Source: JAMQPK01 sp963761975 (lineage in GTDB: Bacteria; Acidobacteriota; Vicinamibacteria; Vicinamibacterales; JAMQPK01). Taken from it: a DNA stretch of 64,000 nt. The notes under the pieces are model-generated. The model had not been told where the DNA came from and searched no databases. It saw only the letters and a list, made by a program, of their open reading frames with translations. The stretch lies in assembly GCA_963761975.1 (NCBI GenBank), contig CAVXIR010000002.1:2418001-2482000 (forward strand), in the 5' to 3' direction. Position 1 is the first letter of the stretch. The number at the start of each line of letters is the position of its first letter. This document shows, piece after piece, positions 41,463 to 52,282 of this stretch. Both the position numbers and the translations under genes were made by a program.

Positions 41463-42668
41463 ATGTGGAACCGGAGGCATTTTCTCGAGATCGTTTCCGC
41501 CTTGCCGCTTGTGGGAGGCATCATCGGCTCGAGCACGGTAGGTGTTATGGCGGCTCAAACAGGCAAAGGGAAGCGCGACTATTTCCGTGAGCTGGGCGTC
41601 CGCCCGTTCATCAACGCGGCCGGCACATACACGGCGATGACCTCGTCGCTGATGCTTCCTGAAGTCGTGGAGGCCATCAACTACGCGTCGCAACACTACG
41701 TGATGCTCGACGAGCTCCACGACCGCGTGGGAGAGCGCATCGCCGCGATCGTCGGCTGCGAGGCGGCGATGGTGACGTCGGGAGCCGCGTCGGCGCTGAC
41801 GCTGGGAACGGCGGCCGTGCTCACGGGCACCGACCGGCAGAAGATCGTCAACCTTCCGAATCTCGCCGGGATGAAGAGCGAAGTCATCGTCCAGAAATCG
41901 CACCGCTTCGGCTACGACCATGCCGTTCGCAACTGCGGTGTGCAGCTCGTCGAAGTGGAGACGCGGGACGATCTCGAGCGCGCGATCAACGACAAGACCG
42001 CGATGATGCTGTTCTACAACGCCAATAACTTCGTGGGGCGGATTCAGGACGAAGAATTCGTGCAGCTCGGAAAGAAGCACTCGATTCCCACGCTCAACGA
42101 TGCCGCTGCCGATGTGCCTCCGCTGGACAGGCTGTCCAAGTACAGCAAGATGGGCTTCGACCTTGTGGCGTTCTCCGGCGGAAAGGGTATCCGCGGACCT
42201 CAGAGCGCCGGTCTATTGCTTGGCAGAAAGGATCTCATCGTGGCGGCACGCCTGAATGGACCTCCGAACTCCGACACCGTCGGCCGGGGCATGAAGGTGA
42301 ACAAAGAAGAGATGCTGGGCATGATGGTGGCGGTCGACCTCTACGTCAAGAAGGACCATGACCAGGAGCGGGGTGAGTTCGAGAAACGGGCTGAGACGAT
42401 TCAAAAGGCGGCGGTGGAAGTACCGGGCGTCAAGGCGGAGATCTTCGTGCCCGAAGTGGCCAACCACGTTCCACACATACGAATCTCATGGGATGTGTCG
42501 GCGAAGAAAATCACCGCAGCCGATGCCGTGAAGGCGTTGCGTGACGGAGACCCCTCGATCGGCACTCGCGCCGAAAACGGCGCGCTCGTCATTGGCGTCT
42601 GGATGATGCGACCGGGCGAGGACAAGATCGTGGCCCGACGGCTTCGCCAGGTACTCGGCAACGGCTAA
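41463..42668 (+). CDS. SelA-related PLP enzyme with Tat signal (1 of 3)
   Basis: After a GGAGGTG ribosome site, the protein starts WNRRHFLEIVSALPLVGGI, an R-R-x-F-L Tat signal. The fold-type I PLP domain resembles the SelA/DgaE family: GVRPFINAAGTYTAMTSS, EAAMVTSGAASALTLGTAAV, the Asp213 region LNDAAADVPP, and FSGGKGIRGPQSAG with Lys241 as the Schiff-base residue. DgaE-type relatives eliminate water and ammonia from amino-sugar acids; SelA acts on seryl-tRNA. Here the export signal excludes a tRNA role. It opens the amidohydrolase/RidA cluster, and the next gene is 50 bp away. Confidence 0.82.
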   Translation: MWNRRHFLEIVSALPLVGGIIGSSTVGVMAAQTGKGKRDYFRELGVRPFINAAGTYTAMTSSLMLPEVVEAINYASQHYVMLDELHDRVGERIAAIVGCEAAMVTSGAASALTLGTAAVLTGTDRQKIVNLPNLAGMKSEVIVQKSHRFGYDHAVRNCGVQLVEVETRDDLERAINDKTAMMLFYNANNFVGRIQDEEFVQLGKKHSIPTLNDAAADVPPLDRLSKYSKMGFDLVAFSGGKGIRGPQSAGLLLGRKDLIVAARLNGPPNSDTVGRGMKVNKEEMLGMMVAVDLYVKKDHDQERGEFEKRAETIQKAAVEVPGVKAEIFVPEVANHVPHIRISWDVSAKKITAADAVKALRDGDPSIGTRAENGALVIGVWMMRPGEDKIVARRLRQVLGNG

Positions 42669-42670
42669 GG

Positions 42671-42705
42671 CAGTTTTCAGTTCTCAGTCTTCAGTTTTCA
42701 GACAA
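42671..42705. repeat. Heptameric tandem repeat, five units
   Basis: Units cagtttt, cagttct, cagtctt, cagtttt and cagacaa sit in phase between the PLP gene and the first amidohydrolase gene. Confidence 0.75.
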
Positions 42706-42718
42706 TGAAGGCACTGAC

Positions 42719-43983
42719 ATGATTCGCCTTTTCCTCTGTCTGCTGGCCGCCGCGGCCACGGCAGCCGTCGCGCTGAGCGCTCAGCAACCGGAGTTCGATC
42801 TTCTCATCAGAAACGGGACCGTCATCGATCCGCAGAACGGGATCAACGCAGTCATGGACGTGGCGATCGCCGGCAGCAAGATTGCCTCGGTCGGCAGCAA
42901 CATCGCACCCGCGCGAGCCAGACAAATTGTCGATGCCAAGGGGCTCTACGTCACGCCGGGCCTCATCGACATCCACGCGCACGTGTTCTGGGGACATGAC
43001 GAGGAGTCGCAGTACAGCGACGGCTACAGTGCCGTTCAACCCGACAGTCACTCGTTCCGCTGCCGGGCAGACCACGCTCGTCGACGTCGGCGGCGCCGGA
43101 TGGAGAAGCTTCCCGAAGTTCAAAGAGCAGGTGATCGATCGCTCGCAGACGCGCGTGCTCGCTTTCCTCAACATCGTCGGTTCGGGCATGAGAGGTGGGC
43201 CCGTCGAGCAGAATCTCGCCGACATGGACGCCAGGCTCACGGCGATGCGAGTTCGCCAGCATCCAGGCCTCATCGTTGGAGTCAAGGTCGCGCATTACAG
43301 CGGGCCGGAATGGGATCCGGTGACACGCGCGGTGGCAGCCGGCCGCGAGGCGAACGTGCCAGTGATGGTCGATTTCGGCGGCTACACACCGCCGCTTTCG
43401 CTCGAAGACCTGCTTGATGAAGCACCTCCGTCCCGGCGACATCCTGACCCACACCTACGCGCATGTGAGCGGCCGAATTCCGATCGTCGACGAGAACGGA
43501 AAAGTGCGGCCGTACGTCTGGGCGGCGCGGAAGAGGGGAGTGATTTTCGACGCGGGACATGGCGGCGGCAGTTTTCTCTTCCGGCAGGCTGTGCCGGCGA
43601 TGCAGCAGGGATTTCATCCGGATGTGATCAGCACCGATCTGCACATCGGCAGCCAGAACAGCGGCATGAAGGACATCCTGAACACGATGTCGAAGTTCGT
43701 GAACATGGGCATGCCGCTCGCCGAGGTCATCAAGGCCAACACCGCAAGGGCGGCGCAGGTGATCAAACGCACGGACCTCGGTCATCTGGGTGTCGGCGGC
43801 GAAGCCGACATCGCCGTGCTCGGCGTGCGGCGCGGCACCTTCGGGTTCGTCGACAGTCGCGGCGGGAAGATGATGGGCGATCAGAAGCTGGAGTGTGAGC
43901 TGACGATCAAGGCCGGCCGGGTGGTCTGGGATCTCAATGGAATCTCGCGCCCGTTGTGGATGGAAAAGGAGGGGTCACGATGA
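42719..43983 (+). CDS. Exported EF_0837-type amidohydrolase, two frameshifts
   Basis: A signal peptide (RLFLCLLAAAATAAVALSA) precedes the amidohydrolase. All expected ligands are visible: HAH (in LIDIHAHVFWG), carboxylated-lysine candidate VGVKVAHY, His in ILTHTYAHVSG, GHGGGSF and the final Asp in VISTDLHIGS. Removing one T at 43055-43056 and one T at 43414-43415 restores a continuous protein that aligns end to end with the intact 47148 product. The family hydrolyses amide or N-acyl bonds; relatives pair with SelA-like PLP proteins, as here. The metal site is probably dinuclear. Confidence 0.82.
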
Positions 43984-44125
43984 ACTCGACCGTGAGTTAT
44001 TCTCCGCCCACGGCATACAGGGAACGGGAGGTGTGTCCAGCAGGGTCGGTCGCAAAGATTCATCATCCACGTCGCACAGCCTTGCCTCGCCGCGTCCGGG
44101 CGGGTATTCTCTCCGCGATGCGTAA

Positions 44126-44203
44126 ATGGAGGCTCCCATAAAGGTCATAGACAACGACACGGGACGCCGCTCGGTTGAAATCGACTGCATCGCGGTGGTG
44201 TGA
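44126..44203 (+). CDS. Possible 25-codon ORF or gene remnant before RidA
   Basis: The sequence MEAPIKVIDNDTGRRSVEID, followed by CIAVV, reads as natural protein and ends 2 bp before the RidA start. There is no good ribosome site. It could be a leader or the tail of a deleted gene. Nothing else is evident in 43984-44205. Confidence 0.2.
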   Translation: MEAPIKVIDNDTGRRSVEIDCIAVV

Positions 44204-44205
44204 AC

Positions 44206-44590
44206 ATGGCAGCCCAAGGGGCATCCTCGAGGCCCGGCAAGCAACGGGTGGGCGGTCCCATCCGCTCGGGGAATCTCGCGTTCGTCGGCGGCATCGGGGG
44301 CTGGTATCCCGAACGGCGTCCCGAAGGGCCGGGCGACGCGCGGCAGCAGTTCGGCGATGCGCTGGAGATGATGAAGGAAAGCCTGGAAAAAGCCGGTACG
44401 TCAATGGCCAACGTACCTCAGGATCAAGGTGTCTCTCGTGGACCCTGCGAAGAACTGGGACGCCGTGTACGAGGTCTTCCAGGAGCGCTTTCCCGAGCCG
44501 AGACCCGTCTGCTCCTGTTTCGGTGCCACCGGCTTCCGCCGGGGCCCCGGCCAGTTGCTCCAGGTGGAGTGCATTGCCTACATCGATTGA
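44206..44590 (+). CDS. RidA/YjgF-family protein, one frameshift
   Basis: The product begins MAAQGASSRPGKQRVGGPIR and continues with SGNLAFVGGIGGWYPE, ALEMMKESLEKAGTSM and (after the break) IKVSLVDPAKNWDAVYEVF. The last part is FPEPRPVCSCFGATGFR and QLLQVECIAYID. Removing one base from CC at 44416-44417 restores the frame. RidA proteins hydrolyse enamine/imine products of PLP enzymes to keto acids and ammonia. No export signal is seen. Its 3' end overlaps the next gene's likely TTG start. Confidence 0.75.
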
Positions 44591-47078
44591 GGGCCGCGCC
44601 GTCGGCATCATCGTCCTTCTGGCGCTGCTCGCCGGTCTTCCGCTCACCGCCCAGCAGGATTCGTACGACCTGCTCCTGACCGGCGGTCACGTCATCGATC
44701 CTGCCAACGAGATCGACGGCGTTCGGGATGTGGCCATCCGCAATGGACGGATCGCGCGCGTGGCCGCGAGCATCCCCGCCGGATCCGCCAAACGGAGGGT
44801 GGACCTGAAGGGACTCTACGTGGTCCCTGGGCTCGTGGACATTCACAGCCACCACTACGGGTACAGCGGCGCCCTCTTCCCCGACGACGTGGCGCTGCCC
44901 GCGGGCACGACGACGGTGGTGGATGCGGGCGGCCCCGGCTGGCGCAACTTCGAGGACTACCGCGAGAAGATCCTTCGCCGATCCAAGACTCGCGTGCTCA
45001 CGTTCATCAACATCGTCGGCCTTGGGATGGGCGGGAACGAGAGCGACGTCGAGGACATGGATCCGCAGGCGACGGCGCGCAAGATTCTCGAGTATCCCGA
45101 TCTGATCGTCGGCATCAAGAACGCGCATTTCGGCGGCAAGGGATTCGTCTCCGTCGAGCGCGCCGTGGAGGCCGGCCGTCTTTCGAATCGTCCGGTCATC
45201 CTGGACAACAACATCCTGAGCTGGACGGGCGCGATACGCGCACCAAGGTGCTCGAGAAGATGCGGCCCGGCGATCTGCACACCCACTTCTACAACGACCG
45301 TCACGTGGAGATCCTCGACCGTCAGAACGGGCAAGATCCAGCCGTTCATGTACGAGGCCCGCAAGCGGGGCGTGCTCTTCGACCTCGGGCACGGCGGCGG
45401 GAGCTTCCTGTGGACCGTGGCGGATCGCGCGATGCGCCAGGGATTTCCTCCCGACATCATCAGCACCGACATCCACGGCTCGAGCATCATGACCACGCAG
45501 TCGGACATGCCCAACTGCATGTCGAAGATGCTGACGCTCGGCATGGAGCTGAAGGAGATCATCTACCGCTCCACCGTCACCCCGGCGCGCGCTATCAGCC
45601 GTTTTCCCGAGATCGGCACGCTCGGCGAGGGCAAGGAGGCCGACGTCGCCGTCCTGGAGATCGAGGAAGGCGTATTCGCCTATCACGACGCCTGGGAGAT
45701 GAAGCGCCTGGGGACGCGCCGCATCGTGAACGCTGCTCACGGTCCGGGCCGGCGAGATCGTCTACGACCGCGACGGCCGCGCGTTTGCCGACTGGGGCAA
45801 TACCCGCGGCACCGCAAGCATTCCTCCGCTCGAACCGACAAAGGAGCCGACAGGACCGTCAGGCGTGGTCGCGCCAGCGGACCCGATCTACGACCTGCTG
45901 CTCAAGAACGGCATCGTGATCGATCCGTCGAGCGGCCGGCACGGGCGCTTCGACGTTGCGATCGTGGGAGAGCGCATCGCGCGCATCGCGGCCAACCTGC
46001 CGGCGCACCGGGCCAGAACCACCGTGGACGCCAGCGCCTACTACGTCACACCGGGCCTGATCGACCTTCATGCGTACGTCAATGCCCAGGCCGTCTTCCG
46101 CCAGGGAGATCCCCGCACCGGCTGGCGCAACGTCAACCCCGATCACAACACCCTCCGCCATGGCGTGACGACCGTCGTGGACGCCGGCAGCACCGGCTGG
46201 AAGAACTTCGAGTCGTTCAAGCAACTGGTGATCGACCGTTCGCAGGTTCGCGTGCTGGCCTTCCTCAACATCGTGGGCAGCGGCATGCTGGAAGGAGAAG
46301 CGGCAGCGGATCTCTCCGATCTCGAGGTGGAGAAGGCCGTCGACACGGCTCGCAAGCATCCCGAGACGATCGTGGGAATCCGGAGTCCGCACCTGCGGGG
46401 AGCCGGTCCCGACGCTGTGGAGCGCAGCATCCGCGCCGCCGCATCGATGGGCGGGCGTGGCGCTGGTGGAGTACCTGGAGAAGGAGGGATTGGACTATCG
46501 ACAGTTGGTGCTCGAGCGACTGCGCGCCGGCGATCTGATCACGCACACCTTCGGACTCACCACGCCCCTGCTCGATTCGAACGGCAATCTGACCAACACC
46601 GCTGACCGCGGCGCGGAAGCGTGGGGTTCTTTTCGATCTTGGACACGGCACCCAGGGCTTCTGGTTCCGCAACGCCATCCCCGCCGCGCGGATGGGATTT
46701 CTTCCCGACGTCCTCTCGACGGCCATGGACAAAACCAGCCTCCTGCTGCCTCGTGCCGACATGATGACGACGCTTTCCAAGTTCCTGAACATGGGCGTCC
46801 CGGTCGAGCAGTTGGTGGAGCGCGTCACAGTGCGCGCGGCCCGTGCGATCAAGCGCCCGGAGCTGGCCACCTTCCGCGAAGGCGGGCTCGCCGACATCGC
46901 CGTCATCGAGCTGCAGACAGGACGCTTTGGCTTCCTGGACGCCGGTCACGGCCGGCTGCAGGGCGACCGCCGCCTCCGCGCGGTGCTCACCATCCGGGAA
47001 GGCGAAGTCGTGTGGGACAGCGAGGGCCTGAGCCACACCGACTGGTCGAAGGCCGGACCGTATACGAACTACCGATAG
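44574..47078 (+). CDS. Exported tandem amidohydrolase: active-looking first domain fused to a degenerate second domain; five frameshifts
   Basis: The first domain has a signal sequence (GIIVLLALLAGLPLTAQ) and a complete ligand set: HSH in LVDIHSHHYGY, VGIKNAH, LHTHFYN, GHGGGSF and ISTDIHG. The frame after about 45735 runs without a stop through DGRAFADWGNTRGTASIPPL and a Pro/Thr linker into a second amidohydrolase domain (LLLKNGIVIDPSSGRHGRFD). That domain reads HAY for HxH (LIDLHAYVNA), IVGIRSPH for the Lys, and LSTAMDKTS for the Asp, so three ligands are lost. Breaks lie near 45229, 45330, 45733, 46454 and 46615. No ATG opens the first domain, so TTG at 44574 is my best start. Separate translation of domain 2 from GTG 45865 is possible but would lack a signal. 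Confidence 0.7.
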
Positions 47079-47147
47079 GAGCAGCGGCCGTTCTCTCCAC
47101 GCAGCACACCGCATCTCGATTCGCGCGCTTAGATTCTAGAGGAAGAG

Positions 47148-48416
47148 ATGATGACGACTGCAAAGGTGTTTGGCGCCGTCCTGATCGCACTTGTTGTCGT
47201 CGGCGTGCCGCCGGCCTCGGCCCAACAGGGAAAATTCGACCTGCTCATTCGCGGCGGACACGTCATCGATCCCAGGAACGCGATCGATGCGGTGATGGAC
47301 GTGGCGATCGCCGGCGGCAAGATTGCCGAGGTGTCCGTCAAGATTGACCCGTCCCGCGCCAATCGCGTGGCCGACGCAACCGGCTTGTATGTCGTTCCCG
47401 GGCTGATCGACATCCACACGCACGTGTTTTACGGTACGGAGGATACGTACCTGAGCAACGGGCACGTCGCCGTCCAGCCCGACGCACACGGTCCGCACGC
47501 CGGCGTGACGACGGTTGTGGACGTCGGGGGCGCGGGCTGGCGCAACTTCGATCAGTTCAAGAGGAACATCATCGATCGATCCCTCACGCGCGTCCTCTCC
47601 TTCATCAACATCGTCGGGTCCGGTATGAAGGGAGGGCCCTTCGAACAGGATCTCTCCGACATGAATGCGAGCCTGACGGCCATGCGGATCCGCGAGCATC
47701 CAGGCGTGATCGTCGGCGTCAAGACCGCCCATTACCGGGGCCCGGAGTGGGATCCGGTGGACCGCGCCGTCGAGGCGGGCAAGCTCGCGCAGGTGCCAGT
47801 GATGGTTGACTTCGGAGCCTTCCTGGCGGAGCGGCCGTACGAGGATCTGGTACTGAAGCACCTGAGGCCTGGCGACATCTCGACGCATACCTATCTGGGA
47901 GCGGCACCGATGCTCGACGACAACGGAAAAATCCGCCCATATCTGTTCGAGGCGCAGAAGCGCGGTATCATTTTCGACGTCGGTCATGGCAGCGGCAGCT
48001 TCTGGTACAGCAAGGCGGAGCCGCTCACGGCGCAGGGATTCTGGCCCGACACGATCAGCACCGACCTGCACGCCGAAAGTATGATTCGCGGCATGAAGGA
48101 CATGGCGAACGTCATGTCGAAGTTCCTCAACCTCGGTATGTCCCTGCAGGACGCGATCGCCAAATCCACGTGGAAGCCCGCCCAGGTGATCAAGAGGACC
48201 GACCTCGGGCACCTGAGCGTGGGCGCGCCCGCCGATGTCACGGTTCTGAGACTGCACCGCGGCACCTTCGGGTTCATCGACGTGCGCGGAGGCCGCAAGA
48301 CCGGTACTCAGAAACTGGAGGCGGAACTGACGGTCCGCGACGGCCGCGTCGTGTGGGATCTGAACGGGATGTCGAGTGTGAACTGGCCGGATCTCCCCAG
48401 CGGTCCGACCCGGTAA
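47148..48416 (+). CDS. Exported EF_0837-type amidohydrolase, intact
   Basis: This unbroken 422-residue copy serves as the reference for the other domains. Signal peptide to about residue 25 (PPASAQQ). Ligands by position: His90 and His92 (LIDIHTHVFYG), Lys192 (VGVKTAHY), His247 (ISTHTYLG), His280 (FDVGHGSGSF) and Asp306 (ISTDLHAES). The C-terminal small beta domain ends GRVVWDLNGMSS. It should cleave an N-acyl or cyclic amide in the periplasm. The substrate is not known. Its gene sits between the tandem amidohydrolase and the second PLP enzyme on one strand, with short gaps. Confidence 0.88.
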   Translation: MMTTAKVFGAVLIALVVVGVPPASAQQGKFDLLIRGGHVIDPRNAIDAVMDVAIAGGKIAEVSVKIDPSRANRVADATGLYVVPGLIDIHTHVFYGTEDTYLSNGHVAVQPDAHGPHAGVTTVVDVGGAGWRNFDQFKRNIIDRSLTRVLSFINIVGSGMKGGPFEQDLSDMNASLTAMRIREHPGVIVGVKTAHYRGPEWDPVDRAVEAGKLAQVPVMVDFGAFLAERPYEDLVLKHLRPGDISTHTYLGAAPMLDDNGKIRPYLFEAQKRGIIFDVGHGSGSFWYSKAEPLTAQGFWPDTISTDLHAESMIRGMKDMANVMSKFLNLGMSLQDAIAKSTWKPAQVIKRTDLGHLSVGAPADVTVLRLHRGTFGFIDVRGGRKTGTQKLEAELTVRDGRVVWDLNGMSSVNWPDLPSGPTR

Positions 48417-48465
48417 TGCGGCCGGTCAGAGCCTTCGAGCATCGTTGTAAACGGGAGGACATTCA

Positions 48466-49669
48466 ATGAGTGTTTCGCGCCGTTCGTTGTTGAAGGGGAT
48501 CAGCCTCAGCTCGCTCCTGAGCGCGCTGCCCTCGTTCGTGTACGCGGCGCCGAAGCGCAGCCCGGGCCCGTACGAGCGGCTCGGCATCCGCCCGGTCATC
48601 AACTTCCTGGGCACGATGACCACCCTCGGCGCCTCGAAGATGTGGGAAGACCTGCACGAAGCGGCGGGCCAGGCGTCCCGCGAATACGTCGTGCTCGAGG
48701 AGCTGAAGAACGAGGTCGGCAAGCGGATCTCCGCGCTCATCGGGTGCGAGGACGCCCTGGTCACCTCCGGCGCTGCCGGCGCGATCTGCCTGGGCACCTG
48801 CGCGTCGCTGACGGGAAGCGACACGCAGAAGGTGCGGCAGCTCCCGGACCTCACGGGCATGAAGAAAGAGGTCATCATCCAGAAGGTGCATCGCAACGGG
48901 TACGACCACGCGGTACGCAACACCGGCGTCCGCATCGTGGAGGTCGAGTCGGAGCAGGCGCTGATCGATGCGATCGGCGAGCAGACCGCGATGATGTACT
49001 TCCTCGGCGGGACGAGCGGCGACTGGAGATGGGAAACGCCCTGTCTCGCTGGAGCGGTGCCGCGAGATCACCGGCCGCGCGGGCGTCCCGCTGATGGTCG
49101 ACGCCGCCAACATGCTGCCTCCGTGGGACAACCTCCGCCGGCTGGCGAGTCTCGGCGTGGATCTCATCTGCATCAGCGGCGGCAAGCACATGCGCGGCCC
49201 GCAGTGCTCAGGGATCCTGGCGGGGCGCCGGGATCTGATTCAGTCCGCTTGGTTGAATTCGAGTCCTCACTCCGATTCGCTGGGACGGCCGATGAAGGTG
49301 GGGCGGGAAGAGATGGTGACGGCCTGGTTGACGGCGGAAAAGTACTCGCGGCTGGACTTCGATGCCATCGATCGCCAGTGCGTCAGACAGGCCGAGTACC
49401 TGGAACGGCAGCTCTCGGCAGTGCCCGGTCTGAAGCTGGAGCGCACGCCGGTGGACCGGACACGCAAGATCCGCCGCGTGAGGGTGCATTGGGACGAACA
49501 GGCCTTGGGGATCACGGCGAGAGATGTGGAACGTCTGCTGATGGAGGGAGAGCCGCGCATTGCCATCGGACGAGCCCAGCCCCAGGGTATCGAGCTGACC
49601 GTGTTCATGAACGAAGCGGGAGACGAAAAGGTGGCCGTCAAGCGGCTCAGAGAGATTTTCAAGGCTTGA
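48466..49669 (+). CDS. SelA-related PLP enzyme with Tat signal (2 of 3), one frameshift
   Basis: A GGGAGGA site precedes MSVSRRSLLKGISLSSLLSA, a textbook Tat signal. The PLP core shows IRPVINFLGTMTTLGASKMW, EDALVTSGAAGAICLGTCAS, GVPLMVDAANMLPP and ISGGKHMRGPQCSG with the Schiff-base Lys. The frame changes near 49030 between two conserved parts. The gene ends 9 bp before the stop of the convergent third PLP gene. Its sequence is related to, but clearly diverged from, the 41463 product. Confidence 0.82.
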
Positions 49670-49678
49670 TTCAATCGA

Positions 49679-51284
49679 TCAGGCCTGCCGCCCTTCGGGG
49701 CGGCGGGCCGTCCAGCGGGCCTTGCCGTACTCGCCGAGGTCCACCTCGCCTTCGATCGTCTGGCCCTGGACTCGTCCGTCAAACCGATAACTCAGCTGTG
49801 TGCCCTCGTGGGGCAGGCTGCTGCGCAGCTGCACGCGATCGCCGTCCACGGTCCCGCTCACGGCGCCTTGGAGTCGTCTGCCGAGATGACTGCCTTCCAC
49901 GCGGTTTCCGCTCGTGACGAGGAGCAGCTTGTGGCGAGCCGTTCCCAGGCTGTACTGCACGTCGACCTCCCAGCGTCCCGCGATATCCGCGGCCGGCGTC
50001 GCGAGGGGCTTCTTCGGCACGCCCTTCGACGCCTGTCGCAGCACCTCGGCGATGCGGCGCCCGGCCAGCACCTGATCTCCGGGCCGAATCGCCGGCGGAC
50101 GAACGCGGAACGAGTAGCCGTCGCCGGTTGCGTGCGACATGATCCGCGGCTCACCCGCCAAGAGCTGGTCGTAGATCTCGCCCGCCGTGATCCCGATCTG
50201 CTGCGGATCCCACTCGATGTTCATAGTGGGATAGGGGCTGGCGCCAGCCGGCTCCTGCATCGTCGTGCGAACGCCGGGCACCTGGCTCACGATGTCGCTG
50301 ATCTCCTGCAGCCAGGACTTCCACTTACGGAAATCCTCGTCGATCCCGCGGCTCATGAGCACTTCGACAGCCGCCAGCATGCCCGATGATCTCTTCCTTC
50401 CCCACCTTCATCATCCGGCCGACCGCATGATGAGGAGCGCCGTTCATGAAGGCGGCCCACACGAGATCCTTGCGCCCGAGCAGAAGGCCGGCGCACTGAG
50501 GCCCGCGCATCGCCTTCCCACCGCTGTAGGCAACCAGGTCGGCTCCTCGCGTCAGGTACGGATCCGGTCGGCGAGGAAGTTCCGCGGCAGCATCGACGAT
50601 GACGGGCACACCCGCCTTGTGAGCCGCCGCGACGATCGCCTCCAGCCGCACCGCTCCTCGCGCTTCGCCGGTTCCAAGCACGGCCACCATCGCCGTGCGC
50701 GGTCCGAGCGCTGCGTGAAACGCCTCCACGCTATCGACGTCGATCACCCGCACGCCCCAGCTCCGAAACGCGTGGTCGTACACGTTGCGGGATTCCCTGG
50801 GCATGATCACTTCGTCCCTGAGTCCTGTCAGATCGGGCAGCTGCTGCATCAGCTCCGGGTCGGTGCCCGCCAGGCATGCGGCCGTCGCCTGGCTCAGGGC
50901 AGCCGCGGCACCCGACGTCACAATCGCGGCCTCGCAGCCTATGAGCTCGGCAATCCGCGCCCCGACCTTTTCCATCAACTCGTCGATGTCGACCGCGTGG
51001 TCGGCGGCCTGGTGAGAAGCCTCACGCACCTCGGGAAGCGTCAATGCGCCGCCGTTGATGGTGAGCGTGCCGGTCAGGTTGATGAACGGACGCACGCCGA
51101 TCCGCGTGTAGACCTGCGGTCCCTCTTCGCGGACGCGGGAAGCTGTGACGCCGGGGCCTGTGGCGCCGGCGCGGCGTCGGTCACGGCGATGCCGCCCATC
51201 ACTCCCGCCGCGGTGGCCATGCTGCCGACGCGAAAGACCTCTCTGCGGCTCCAGGTGCCCCGGTTGTCTTTTGTCGCCCTTCAT
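49679..51284 (-). CDS. SelA-related PLP enzyme with Tat signal and an extra C-terminal beta domain (3 of 3), frameshifted
   Basis: Removing one base from the cccc at 51258-51261 gives GTWSRREVFRVGSMATAAGV, a Tat signal. A second shift near 51135 leads into VYTRIGVRPFINLTGTLTIN, and a third at 50382-50384 joins the two halves of the core. The Schiff-base Lys lies in YSGGKAMRGPQCAG. After the usual end, about 100 extra residues (DIAGRWEVDVQYSLGTARHK, then YRFDGRVQGQTIEGEVDLG) form a beta domain absent from the other two copies. It lies 17 bp downstream of the creatininase-family gene, on the same strand. Confidence 0.75.
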
Positions 51285-51300
51285 GCGTCTCTCCTTCCTA

Positions 51301-52177
51301 CTAGCCTTCGGCAATCATCTGGCGCAGCACGTCGGCCGTCCAGGTGACCGCAATGGAAATCATCGCCTCGCCCTTGGCGGTGGCTGGCCAGCTTCGCATC
51401 GCGGTGCAAACTGCTTCGTCGTCAGCTGCGCGGACTTCGGATCCTGGATGTTCAGGCGTCCTTTGACCTTCTCGTAATCCACGCCTTCCCAGCGCACTCG
51501 CTGCGGGAAGGCAGCCATCGCGAACGAGGTCTCGAACTCCCCCGCGTGGCCGGGCGCCGTCCGCTGGCCATGTATTTCTTCACAATCTCGGGGCTGTAGG
51601 CATCCCAGTAGGAGTGCGCCCGAAGATTGATCCCCAGCTTCTTGCGGAAGTCGGCCACGCTCTCCTGCAGAGGCGCGACGTTGCCGCCGTGGCCGTTGAG
51701 AATCAGGATGCGCGTGATCCCGTGCGTCTTCAGACTCTCGCAGATCTCATACACCACGGCCAGGAACGTTTCTCGCCGAAGCGTGAGCGTCCCCTTCCGA
51801 TCCATCCAGTGCGGGGAAATGCCGACCGGGACCGGGGTGGCCACCATGACCTGCGGGAAGAGCGAGAGCGCGGCCTGCTGCGCCACCAGCGTGGCGCTGG
51901 CGGTGTCCTGGATCATCGCCAGGTGCTCGTTGTGTTGTTCGGTGCTGCCCGTCGGAAGGATCATCGCCTTGAGGGTGTTCGCCTCGACGGCCTCCCGGAA
52001 CTCCTTCCGGGTGCTCTCCCACAGAAGGACCTTGCGGGCGGTGATATACGTGCTCCCGGCAAGTGCGACCGACTGGGCCTCGTGGGCTGCGGCGGCCCGT
52101 CCTGCCGCCACGACACCGATCGACGCTGCGGCCGTGCTTCGCAAAAACCGGCGGCGCGACGGCGGCGTTTCTCTCAT
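51301..52177 (-). CDS. Creatininase-family amidohydrolase with Tat signal, two frameshifts
   Basis: The start at 52177 gives RETPPSRRRFLRSTAAASIG, a Tat signal. Creatininase-family motifs follow: MILPTGSTEQHNEHLAMIQD, VGISPHWMDRKGTLTL and LILNGHGGNVAPLQES. Then AGEFETSFAMAAFPQRVRWE is readable after a shift near 51557, and the last part, ending VTWTADVLRQMIAEG, after a shift near 51415. The family opens creatinine and related cyclic amides or deformylates, using two metals. It leads a minus-strand pair with the third PLP enzyme. Confidence 0.78.
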
Positions 52178-52282
52178 GCGTGTCTGCCGAGTATACCGAA
52201 TACGAATTGCAGCTTCTTGAAGAAAAGATGCGCCTCTTGCAATACAATCTGCGCGATTCCCCGCACGATTCAGGAGAGGGCG

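Noticed and set aside
44424..45740. A long minus-strand frame over the tandem amidohydrolase
   Set aside because: It is antisense to conserved amidohydrolase sequence. Similar antisense frames occur over the other amidohydrolase copies (for example 47136-48257) for the same compositional reason.
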